Below are positions 6,010 to 12,504 of a stretch of 14,695 bases of DNA, piece after piece. The first letter of the stretch is position 1. Every line of letters begins with the position of its first letter. Below the pieces are notes generated by a model. The model worked only from the letters and a program-made list of their open reading frames with translations, searched no databases and was not told the DNA's origin. Source of the DNA: a bacterium (lineage in GTDB: Bacteria > Oederibacteriota > PGYV01 > DSBP01). Location of the stretch: assembly GCA_011049465.1 (NCBI GenBank), contig DSBP01000021.1, forward strand, positions 1 through 14,695, given 5' to 3'. The position numbers were made by a program, and so were the translations under genes.

Positions 6010-9000
6010 ATGCCGAAAAGAACGGACCTCGAGAAAATAATGATAATAGGCTCGGGGCCTATTGTGATAGGGCAGGCTTGTGAGTTTGATTATTCGGGTA
6101 CTCAGGCCTGCAAGGCTCTGAAAGAGGAGGGCTACAAGGTTGTTCTGATAAACTCAAACCCGGCGACAATCATGACCGACCCCGAATACGCGGACGCGAC
6201 TTATCTTGAGCCGGTAACGCCCGAATTTGTGGAAAAGATAATAGCAAAAGAGCGGCCTGACGCGCTTCTTCCCACAATGGGGGGGCAGAGCGGGCTGAAT
6301 CTCGGCGCTGTGCTCTCGGAAAAGGGGATTCTGAAAAAATACGGAGTGGAGCTCATAGGCGCCGATTATAAGGCAATAGCAAAGGCAGAGGACAGGCTGC
6401 AGTTCAAGCAGGCCATTAAAAAGCTGGGGCTTGACGTGCCTGAGAGCGCTTATGTGACAAATATGAGGGAGGCGCTTGACGCCGCGAAAAAACTCCGTTT
6501 TCCCATATTCATACGCCCTGCTTTTACGCTCGGCGGCGCCGGAGGCTCAGTGGCTTACAATATGGCGGAGTTCGGCGCAAAGGCCGAATACGGGCTCAAG
6601 GAATCGCCTGTGAGCAAGGTATTGCTGGAAGAATCGGTAATGGGCTGGAAGGAATATGAGCTTGAGCTTATGCGCGACTGCGAGGACAATGTTATCTTGA
6701 TATGTTCGATTGAGAATATTGACCCAATGGGCGTCCACACGGGCGACTCCATGTGCGTGGCGCCGGCGCAGACATTCTCGGCCAGGGAGGGCAGGCTTAT
6801 AAAGGAAGCGGGTATTGACATTATGCGCGAGATAGGCGTGAACGGAGGCGTCAACATACAGTTCGCGGTAAACCCGGAAAACGGCAGGCTGATGGTGATA
6901 GAGCTCAATCCGCGCGTGTCGCGCAGTTCCGCGCTTGCCTCAAAAGCGACGGGGTTCCCGATAGCGAGGGCAGCCACAAAACTCGCCGTAGGATACACGC
7001 TTGACGAGGTAATGAGCACAATGACCGGAATGCCCGCCTCAAGCGAGCCGGCGGTTGACTATGTAGTGACAAAAATATCGCGGTTTACCTTTGAGAAGTT
7101 CCGCGAGACAAAGGACATTCTCGGCCCGCAGATGAAGGCAATAGGCGAGGTAATGTCAATGGGAAGGACGTTTAAGGAATCATTTCAAAAGGCGCTCAGG
7201 TCGCTTGAGATTGGGCGCGCCGGATTCGGCGCCGACGGAAAGGATATCGGCCTCAAAACGCTGAGCGTTGAGGATATCAGAAAAAAACTGAAGGAGCCCA
7301 ATTCAGAGAGGGTATTTTACCTGCGTTACGCGTTTCTCAAAGGAATGACGCCCGGGCAGATAAGCGGGCTCTCGGGAATAGACGGGTGGTTTATCAGGGA
7401 GATGAAAGAGCTTGTTGATTTTGAGGGCGAGCTGCGCTCAGCCAAATCAGCGGTTAAAAAGAGAGGGTGGGCCGGCAGCAAGAACCTTTTGAAACGGGCA
7501 AAAGAGCAGGGGTTCTCCGACAAACAGATTTCTTTTATAACCGGCACAGAGGAAGAGAAGGTAAGGGCCGCAAGGCTGAAACTCGGAATAGAGCCTGTTT
7601 ACAAACACGCTGATACGTGCGCGGGCGAATATCCGGCGAGAACGCCCTATCTCTACTCGACTTATGAGGTGGAAAATGAAAACCCGAAGCTAAGGGGGAA
7701 AAAAGCGGTCATACTGGGCGGCGGGCCGAACCGCATAGGCCAGGGCATAGAGTTTGACTATTGCTGTGTGCACGGCGCGTACACGCTCAAAGAGGACGGA
7801 TATTCGGTGTCAATGGTCAACTGCAACCCCGAGACCGTCTCGACCGATTACGACACGTCAGACAAGCTCTATTTTGAGCCGCTGACAACCGAAGATGTCC
7901 TGGCAATCGCGAAAGAAGAGGGCAGAGACGCAGGGTTTATTGTGCAGTTCGGCGGACAGACGCCGCTCAAGCTCGCGGAGAGCCTGCAAAAAAACGGGGT
8001 CAAAATACTCGGCACATCGCCCGCGTCAATTGACCTCGCTGAGGACAGGAAAAAGTTTGACCGTATCCTGGCAAAACTCGGAATCAGCAGGCCCGAGAAC
8101 GGCACGGCATACTCAATTGAGGAGGCCCGCAAAATTATAGCCGGGATAGGATATCCGGCGCTTGTCCGGCCCTCGTATGTCCTTGGCGGCAGGGCAATGG
8201 AAATAGTCTATGATGACGAGACATTCGAGAAATTCACAGCCGAGGCCTTTATTGTGTCGGAAAAACATCCCGTCTTAATCGACAAGTTCCTTGAGGACGC
8301 GGTTGAGGTTGATGTTGACTGCGTCTCAGACGGCATTGATACGGTTATCGCGGGCATAATGGAGCATATTGAGGAGGCGGGAATACACTCAGGGGATTCG
8401 GCGTGTGTCCTTCCTCCCTTCACGATACGCGGCGATATACTGAAAAAGATAAAGGAATATACGAGGAGCCTGGCGCGCGAACTGAAGGTAAAGGGGCTGA
8501 TGAACATACAGTTTGCCGTAAAAAACGACATTGTTTACGTGCTTGAGGTCAACCCGAGGGCGTCGCGCACGGTCCCGTTTGTCTCAAAAGCCACAGGCAT
8601 ACCGTGGGTAAAGGTGGCGGCAAGGGTTATGACAGGAAAGACGCTGAAAGAGCTGGGCGTGAAGGAAAACCTCGACATCAGGCATACGTCCGTAAAAGAG
8701 GCGGTATTTCCGTTTAACAAGCTTGCGGGCGTGGATGTTGTCCTGGGGCCGGAGATGAAATCAACGGGCGAGGTTATGGGCATTGACGACGACTTTGGCC
8801 GCGCCTTTTACAAGGCACAGGCAAGCGCGGGCAACAGGATACCGCTCGGAGGCACTGTCTTTGTGAGCGTAAAGAATAAGGACAAGCGGAGCGCGATCTT
8901 TGTGGCTAAAAAACTTGAGGACCTGGGTTTTAAGATAACCGCGACAGAGGGCACGGCAAACGCGCTGAGGATGTCGGGGATAAACGCGGAAAAGGTGCTC

Positions 9001-9249
9001 AAAGTGCACGAGGGAAGGCCGAACATAATTGACTTGATTAAAGATAAAAAAATTGATTTAATCATAAATACGCCGGTAGGCAAGGGCCCGCGGAGCGACG
9101 ATTACGAGATAAGGCGCAGCGCGATACTGATGAATGTGCCGTACTCAACAACCCTCTCCGGAGCGCAGGCGATTGTAACCGCGATTGAGGCCGTGAAAAA
9201 GAAGAAGCTGACAGTAAAGAGTTTGCAGGAGTATTATAAGACGATTTAA
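6010..9249 (+). CDS. carB: Carbamoyl-phosphate synthase large subunit, copy 2
   Basis: A second complete CarB of 1079 residues, with the same four regions as the upstream copy and long stretches of near identity to it. In the first ATP-grasp half it keeps IGQACEFDYSG, RPAFTLGG, NIQF and IELNPRVSRSS. It has GGQSGLNLG where copy 1 has GGQTALNLA, CVAPAQTFS where copy 1 has TVAPAQTLT, and a one-residue deletion at NGGVN. The second half has GGGPNRIGQGIEFDYCCVH, RPSYVLGGRAMEIVYD and EVNPRASRT. In the MGS domain it carries ATEGT (978-982), the E. coli-like KVHEGRP (998-1004) and Tyr1045, aligned with E. coli Tyr1040. Copy 1 has lost both of these last two features. The start is ATG 6010 with AAAGGAG six bases upstream. 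It is predicted active. Its partner (CarA1, the dead CarA2, or free ammonia) is unknown. Confidence 0.96.
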   Translation: MPKRTDLEKIMIIGSGPIVIGQACEFDYSGTQACKALKEEGYKVVLINSNPATIMTDPEYADATYLEPVTPEFVEKIIAKERPDALLPTMGGQSGLNLGAVLSEKGILKKYGVELIGADYKAIAKAEDRLQFKQAIKKLGLDVPESAYVTNMREALDAAKKLRFPIFIRPAFTLGGAGGSVAYNMAEFGAKAEYGLKESPVSKVLLEESVMGWKEYELELMRDCEDNVILICSIENIDPMGVHTGDSMCVAPAQTFSAREGRLIKEAGIDIMREIGVNGGVNIQFAVNPENGRLMVIELNPRVSRSSALASKATGFPIARAATKLAVGYTLDEVMSTMTGMPASSEPAVDYVVTKISRFTFEKFRETKDILGPQMKAIGEVMSMGRTFKESFQKALRSLEIGRAGFGADGKDIGLKTLSVEDIRKKLKEPNSERVFYLRYAFLKGMTPGQISGLSGIDGWFIREMKELVDFEGELRSAKSAVKKRGWAGSKNLLKRAKEQGFSDKQISFITGTEEEKVRAARLKLGIEPVYKHADTCAGEYPARTPYLYSTYEVENENPKLRGKKAVILGGGPNRIGQGIEFDYCCVHGAYTLKEDGYSVSMVNCNPETVSTDYDTSDKLYFEPLTTEDVLAIAKEEGRDAGFIVQFGGQTPLKLAESLQKNGVKILGTSPASIDLAEDRKKFDRILAKLGISRPENGTAYSIEEARKIIAGIGYPALVRPSYVLGGRAMEIVYDDETFEKFTAEAFIVSEKHPVLIDKFLEDAVEVDVDCVSDGIDTVIAGIMEHIEEAGIHSGDSACVLPPFTIRGDILKKIKEYTRSLARELKVKGLMNIQFAVKNDIVYVLEVNPRASRTVPFVSKATGIPWVKVAARVMTGKTLKELGVKENLDIRHTSVKEAVFPFNKLAGVDVVLGPEMKSTGEVMGIDDDFGRAFYKAQASAGNRIPLGGTVFVSVKNKDKRSAIFVAKKLEDLGFKITATEGTANALRMSGINAEKVLKVHEGRPNIIDLIKDKKIDLIINTPVGKGPRSDDYEIRRSAILMNVPYSTTLSGAQAIVTAIEAVKKKKLTVKSLQEYYKTI

Positions 9250-9255
9250 AGACAA

Positions 9256-9284
9256 TTTAAAATTGATATTTGATATTGTATAAT
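9256..9284 (+). promoter_or_regulatory. Possible promoter ahead of pyrK-pyrD
   Basis: TTTAAA (four of six against the -35 consensus), a 17-base spacer and a perfect TATAAT, just after the carB2 stop. It would start a transcript near 9291 and give pyrK a leader of about 295 bases that includes the repeats. The surrounding DNA is AT-rich, so chance is a real alternative. Confidence 0.3.
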
Positions 9285-9302
9285 TAAGGCTGTTTAACGT
9301 CT

Positions 9303-9343
9303 TGTCCTCTCTCTCCCTTTGAGGTAGAGGGCAGGGTGAGGGT
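9303..9343. repeat. Short dispersed-type repeat with small hairpin
   Basis: A CTCTCCCT arm (9311-9318), loop TTG and AGGTAGAG arm (9322-9329) pair with one mismatch and are followed by GGGCAGGGTGAGGGTG. On the - strand this reads as the CACCCTCACCCTGCCCTC type of repeat seen between genes in many bacterial genomes. That resemblance is from memory, and only one copy lies in this window. Confidence 0.45.
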
Positions 9344-9361
9344 GTTCTTTAGGGACGAAGA

Positions 9362-9382
9362 AGACGGGGTTCATCCCCGTCT
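9362..9382. repeat. AGACGGGG/CCCCGTCT hairpin
   Basis: A perfect 8-bp stem (AGACGGGG with CCCCGTCT) closes a TTCAT loop. No T-run follows, so it is not a typical terminator. It sits 35 bases before the REP-like pair and is probably another mobile or dispersed hairpin family. Confidence 0.5.
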
Positions 9383-9416
9383 CAAAGCCAGGGCAGTATT
9401 CAAGGCGTTTTTAACC

Positions 9417-9487
9417 GTAGGCGCGGACTTCAGTCCGCGGTATTTAAAAGTGGCCTTTAAAAAACGCGAACTGAAGTTCGCGGCTAC
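9417..9487. repeat. Inverted pair of GTAG-headed REP-like hairpins upstream of pyrK
   Basis: The left unit (9417-9440) is identical in sequence to 49-72. The right unit (9465-9487) folds as CGCGAACT-GA-AGTTCGCG and ends GCTAC. The spacer differs from the one shared by the copies at 49-123 and 12220-12278. It lies about 100 bases before pyrK. Confidence 0.8.
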
Positions 9488-9585
9488 AACTGCAAGGCAG
9501 AGACAGGCCGCAAGACGCGAGAAGAGGACCGGCCTTCACCAGGATTTCGGCAGGCAAGCGAGCCCCTTCTCTGCGAAAGGATGAA

Positions 9586-10386
9586 ATGAAAAGGCTGACA
9601 CATGACTCACAGGTTGTTTTCAACAGGAAAATCGGGCGCGGCATATTTCACATGCGGCTGGCTGTCAAGGCGGGCATAAGAGTAAAGCCCGGCCAGTTCA
9701 TTAACCTGCTTGTCTCTGATTCGTATGACCCGCTTTTGCGCAGGCCCTTCAGCGTCTTTGACGCGTCGGAAAAAAGCATTGATATTGTTTACAGCGCCAT
9801 AGGCAGGGCAACCTTTCTTATGAGCCGGAAAATAAAGGGTGAGAGCCTGAATTTTACCGGGCCGCGCGGCAATTCATATATTGACTTCATCACGCCCGGC
9901 ATGAAAAAAACGCTGTTTATTGTTGTCGGCGGTGGGACAGGCGCGGCGTCGGCGAATTACCTCGCGAAATGGCTCAGGCGCGCGGGCATGCGGCTGAAGC
10001 TGATTCAGGGAGCCGCGTCAAAAGGCCTGCTGATAAAAGCTGGGGAGTTTTGTAAAAAGGGCGTTCTCTTCTCAACTGATGACGGAAGCGCGGGCATAAA
10101 GGGCTTTGCCACGGATATTGTAAAAAAAGCGGCGTCCGTGGATTCTGTTGTCTTTGCCTGCGGCCCCAAACCCATGCTCGGGGCGCTGAAAAAGGCTGTG
10201 CCCAAAGGCACAAGGGTTTTTGTGTCGCTTGAGGAGTATATGGGGTGCGGAATAGGCGCGTGCGTAAGTTGCGTGACGCCGGTGAAGGTAAAAAACGCGG
10301 GAACAAAGAGAGTGAAAAACAGCTTCGAATACAAGCGGGTGTGTGTTGACGGCACGGTATTCGAACTTGACGAGCTGGTGCTTTAA
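9586..10386 (+). CDS. pyrK: Dihydroorotate dehydrogenase B, electron-transfer subunit
   Basis: The FAD and [2Fe-2S] subunit that carries electrons from PyrD to NAD+ in class 1B dihydroorotate dehydrogenase (dihydroorotate to orotate). The protein is 266 residues, in the usual range. The N-terminal flavin-binding barrel has RPFS (53-56). The nucleotide-binding half has GGGTG (115-119) and the ACGPKPM motif of this oxidoreductase family. The C-terminal cluster ligands are Cys221, Cys226 and Cys229 (C-x4-C-x2-C in MGCGIGACVSC) and Cys253. The last gap is 23 residues, longer than I recall for characterised PyrK proteins. The start is ATG 9586, with AAAGGA (9576-9581) four bases upstream. pyrD follows after 20 bases, and the pairing with pyrD makes the assignment firm against other ferredoxin-reductase-like proteins. 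Confidence 0.94.
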   Translation: MKRLTHDSQVVFNRKIGRGIFHMRLAVKAGIRVKPGQFINLLVSDSYDPLLRRPFSVFDASEKSIDIVYSAIGRATFLMSRKIKGESLNFTGPRGNSYIDFITPGMKKTLFIVVGGGTGAASANYLAKWLRRAGMRLKLIQGAASKGLLIKAGEFCKKGVLFSTDDGSAGIKGFATDIVKKAASVDSVVFACGPKPMLGALKKAVPKGTRVFVSLEEYMGCGIGACVSCVTPVKVKNAGTKRVKNSFEYKRVCVDGTVFELDELVL

Positions 10387-10406
10387 GTGATGAGGAGGCT
10401 CCTGAT

Positions 10407-11336
10407 ATGAAGAAGAGCACGATGAAAACAGACACGTCGGTGAGTATAGGAAAGCTTAATCTCAAAAACCCCGTAATGACCGCCTCGGGCACATTCGGAT
10501 ACGGCCTTGAGTTTAAGGATTTTCTTGACCTTGAAGCGCTTGGCGCCATAGTTGTAAAGGGAATCGCTCTTGAGCCTGTCTTGGGAAACAGGCCGCAGAG
10601 GATTGTTGAGACAGCCTCGGGAATGCTGAATGCCATAGGCCTTCAGAACATAGGCGTTGAAAAATTTCTCTCAGACAAGATGCCCCTGCTTGCGCGTTAT
10701 AAAACCCCTGTAATTGCCAACATATACGGCACGGATGTTAAGGATTATGTCGCGGTGGCGGAAAGGCTGGCGGATTCTGCTGTCGCGGGCATTGAGGTAA
10801 ACATCTCCTGCCCGAACGTGAAAAAAGGCGGGCTGCAGTTTGCGGCCGACAGGAAGGCGATAATTAAGATGCTCGGCGGAATTAAAAAAGTTTATAAAAA
10901 AACCGTCATAATGAAGCTCTCGCCCAACACGGGAAACATCGAAGATATTGCGCTGCTCTGCGAGGATTACGGAGCTGACGCTGTCTCGCTCATTAACACG
11001 CTTGTGGGAATGGCAGTTGACCTTGATAAAAAAACGCCCGTGCTTTCAAATATATACGGAGGGCTCTCGGGCCCTGCGATTAAGCCCGTGGCGCTTGCCA
11101 TGGTTCACAAGACGGCAAAGAGAGTGAAGATTCCCGTGATAGGCATAGGCGGCATAATGAATTACAGGGACGCGCTTGAGTTTATAATAGCCGGCGCCTC
11201 GGCTGTCCAGATTGGAACGGCCAATTTCAGGGATCCCGCGGCACCGGTTAAGGTTGCGGCGGGAATAAAAGAGTATCTGGAAGCGAACAAAATCAAGTCG
11301 GTTAAAAATCTCATAAAAACGCTCAAGTACCAATAA
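10407..11336 (+). CDS. pyrD: Dihydroorotate dehydrogenase B, catalytic FMN subunit
   Basis: Oxidises dihydroorotate to orotate on FMN, the fourth step of pyrimidine synthesis, in the cytoplasm together with PyrK. The protein is 309 residues, typical for class 1. It shows the N-terminal NPVMTASGTFGYG, NAIGLQNIG and the active-site loop NISCPNVKKGG, with Cys135 as catalytic base. Cys here, not Ser, marks a class 1 enzyme, and the adjacent pyrK marks subclass 1B. The phosphate/FMN-binding end GIGGIMNYRDALEFIIAGAS and VQIGTANF is present. The start is ATG 10407, with AGGAGG (10393-10398) eight bases upstream. An M23 peptidase gene starts eight bases after its stop and may be co-transcribed. Confidence 0.96.
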   Translation: MKKSTMKTDTSVSIGKLNLKNPVMTASGTFGYGLEFKDFLDLEALGAIVVKGIALEPVLGNRPQRIVETASGMLNAIGLQNIGVEKFLSDKMPLLARYKTPVIANIYGTDVKDYVAVAERLADSAVAGIEVNISCPNVKKGGLQFAADRKAIIKMLGGIKKVYKKTVIMKLSPNTGNIEDIALLCEDYGADAVSLINTLVGMAVDLDKKTPVLSNIYGGLSGPAIKPVALAMVHKTAKRVKIPVIGIGGIMNYRDALEFIIAGASAVQIGTANFRDPAAPVKVAAGIKEYLEANKIKSVKNLIKTLKYQ

Positions 11337-11344
11337 GGCCGCCT

Positions 11345-12187
11345 GTGCGCATACTCTTTCTCTCTCTCTTTTTGGTTTTCACGGCCGCGGATTCGCGCGC
11401 CTTTTACGCCATTCTTGATACAAACACAGTCAGGGAGGGGGGGATAATAAAACTCAAGATGGCAGACAGGGAAGAGATAATGGCCGCTGAAGTGAGTTTT
11501 CTCGGGGAGAGGTATCCGGTCTTTTACAGGGGGTTCAGCCTGAAGGACAGAAAGTATGAATACACCGCTCTTATTCCCGTGCCTCTTGACGCAAAGGGAA
11601 GAAAAAATATGGTAATAAGCTGCAGGCCCAGGCGCGGCACAATGCGGTCGCTCACAGAGAGGGTGGAGATTAAGCCGCTCGCGTTTGAGCATAGCGTGGT
11701 AAATACGGGCGGGCAGATGGATTCCGAGATGCTTGCCGCGCTCAGGCGGGAGGGGCGGATGATATCGCAGTTTCAGGAGCGCGTAACGCCCGTAAAATAC
11801 GACATGCCTTTTATATGGCCTGTTGAGGGACGGATAACAAGCACATTCGGCAAGTCGCGTGTTTATGACAGCGGGGATGCGGGCTGGCGGCACAAAGGGA
11901 TTGATATTGCCGCGCGCACCGGCACAAATGTGAGGGCAGCCAACAGCGGAACCGTCGCGACAGGTTCATCGACAAAAGCTTACGGCAATATAGCGATAAT
12001 TGACCACGGCGGCGGTGTTTACTCGCTCTATTACCACATGCACAGGGTCTTTGTGCGAAAAGGGGACAGGGTGAGCAAGGGTGATGTGATAGGAACCGTG
12101 GGAAGCACAGGAATCTCCACGGGCCCGCACCTCCACTGGCAGGTGAATATTTTTAAGGTCCCGGTAAATCCGAATGATTTGTTTTGA
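11345..12187 (+). CDS. Exported M23-family (LytM-type) metallopeptidase
   Basis: Probable zinc endopeptidase acting on peptidoglycan cross-links in the cell envelope. The protein is 280 residues. Residues 1-19 form a signal peptide (MR, then a hydrophobic ILFLSLFLVFTA, then SRA as a likely cleavage site). Residues about 20-150 are an unrecognised region with a beta-rich look. Residues about 158-280 are the M23 domain, with His183 and Asp187 (HKGID), His231 (YYHMH), and His262 and His264 (HLH). All zinc-binding and catalytic positions are present, so an active enzyme is predicted rather than an EnvC-like activator. The start is GTG 11345, only eight bases after pyrD, with a weak AAGG upstream. 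No better start precedes the signal peptide. Co-transcription with pyrD is likely from the spacing, but there is no obvious functional link to pyrimidines. Confidence 0.88.
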   Translation: MRILFLSLFLVFTAADSRAFYAILDTNTVREGGIIKLKMADREEIMAAEVSFLGERYPVFYRGFSLKDRKYEYTALIPVPLDAKGRKNMVISCRPRRGTMRSLTERVEIKPLAFEHSVVNTGGQMDSEMLAALRREGRMISQFQERVTPVKYDMPFIWPVEGRITSTFGKSRVYDSGDAGWRHKGIDIAARTGTNVRAANSGTVATGSSTKAYGNIAIIDHGGGVYSLYYHMHRVFVRKGDRVSKGDVIGTVGSTGISTGPHLHWQVNIFKVPVNPNDLF

Positions 12188-12197
12188 CGTAGATTGG

Positions 12198-12223
12198 TTT
12201 TTAAATGTAGTTTTTAAATGTAG
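12198..12223 (+). repeat. Perfect 13-base tandem duplication
   Basis: TTTTTAAATGTAG occurs twice in direct succession (12198-12210 and 12211-12223). The second copy ends in the GTAG head of the REP-like element, so the duplication touches the presumed boundary of that element. It may be a trace of its insertion or of replication slippage. Confidence 0.6.
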
Positions 12224-12278
12224 CCGCAAACTTCAGTTTGCGGTATTGAAAGGCGCGCGAACTGAAGTTCGCGGCTAC
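12220..12278. repeat. Inverted pair of GTAG-headed REP-like hairpins after the M23 gene
   Basis: The left unit (12220-12243) begins GTAGC and folds as CGCAAACT-TC-AGTTTGCG. The right unit (12256-12278) folds as CGCGAACT-GA-AGTTCGCG and ends GCTAC. Bases 12244-12278 are identical to 89-123, although the left units differ at paired stem positions. Confidence 0.8.
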
Positions 12279-12382
12279 AAAACTACAAAATCTGAAACCA
12301 TATTTATGCCTGCAACTATTTCCCCTCCGGTTTGTCATATATATTGGACAACGGGAATTATATGTGTTAGTGTATGAATAAG

Positions 12383-12398
12383 TTCCGCGCGAGCGGAA
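12383..12398. other. Small hairpin with GCGA tetraloop
   Basis: TTCCGC-GCGA-GCGGAA is a perfect 6-bp stem with a GNRA-type loop, followed by four more A residues. Read on the - strand it would be preceded, not followed, by T residues, so terminator function is not supported in either direction. Confidence 0.35.
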
Positions 12399-12417
12399 AA
12401 AACGTTCTTTGTGCTGT

Positions 12418-12459
12418 TTCCCTAAGAAGCCCCCTTGCAAAAGGGGGCTTCTTAGGGAA
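12418..12459. terminator. Perfect 19-bp hairpin, possible terminator of the pyrK-pyrD-M23 transcript
   Basis: Arms 12418-12436 and 12441-12459 pair without mismatch around a GCAA loop. The stem includes a run of five C/G pairs. On the + strand it is followed by TAGTTGTTTT, a broken T-run, so a Rho-independent terminator is plausible but not ideal. It is more than 230 bases after the M23 stop and about 45 bases before the glycosidase start. A dispersed hairpin repeat or an mRNA 5' stabiliser are alternatives. Confidence 0.45.
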
Positions 12460-12504
12460 TAGTTGTTTTGAAATAAATCCGGCATATAATCAAAAGGAGG
12501 CTTG

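Larger units (their letters stand above)
9250..9585. other. Gene-free gap between carB2 and pyrK, filled by repeats
   Basis: This 336-base gap holds an AT-rich stretch (9250-9287) with a possible promoter, a purine/pyrimidine-asymmetric repeat (9303-9343), a GACGGGG hairpin (9362-9382), a REP-like pair (9417-9487) and about 90 bases with no recognisable structure before the pyrK ribosome binding site. An open frame crosses it, but only by reading through the repeats. No PyrR-type attenuator could be recognised. Confidence 0.6.
12188..12504. other. Gene-free gap between the M23 peptidase and the GH44 gene
   Basis: The 317-base gap contains a 13-base tandem duplication, a REP-like pair, about 100 bases without recognisable structure (12279-12382), a small GNRA-type hairpin, a perfect 19-bp hairpin and the glycosidase ribosome binding site AAAGGAGG (12493-12500). 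No convincing coding region or promoter is seen. Confidence 0.6.

Noticed and set aside
9336..9584. 82-codon open frame before pyrK
   Set aside because: It is translated through the hairpin repeats, resembles no protein, and has no ribosome binding site. The GC-rich repeats explain its openness.
9250..9585. PyrR-type attenuator or uracil riboswitch in the pyrK leader
   Set aside because: I could not find the conserved PyrR-binding loop sequence or an antiterminator/terminator pair. The structure present is the repeat hairpins.
49..12278. Repeats as a CRISPR array
   Set aside because: Copies are kilobases apart, alternate in orientation and lack regular unique spacers. No cas gene is present.
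12174..12377. 67-codon open frame after the M23 gene
   Set aside because: It overlaps the end of the peptidase gene, runs through the repeat pair and lacks a ribosome binding site.
12485..12490. TATAAT as the -10 box of the GH44 gene
   Set aside because: Transcription would begin about seven bases downstream, inside the ribosome binding site, and no -35 box lies at 16-18 bases.
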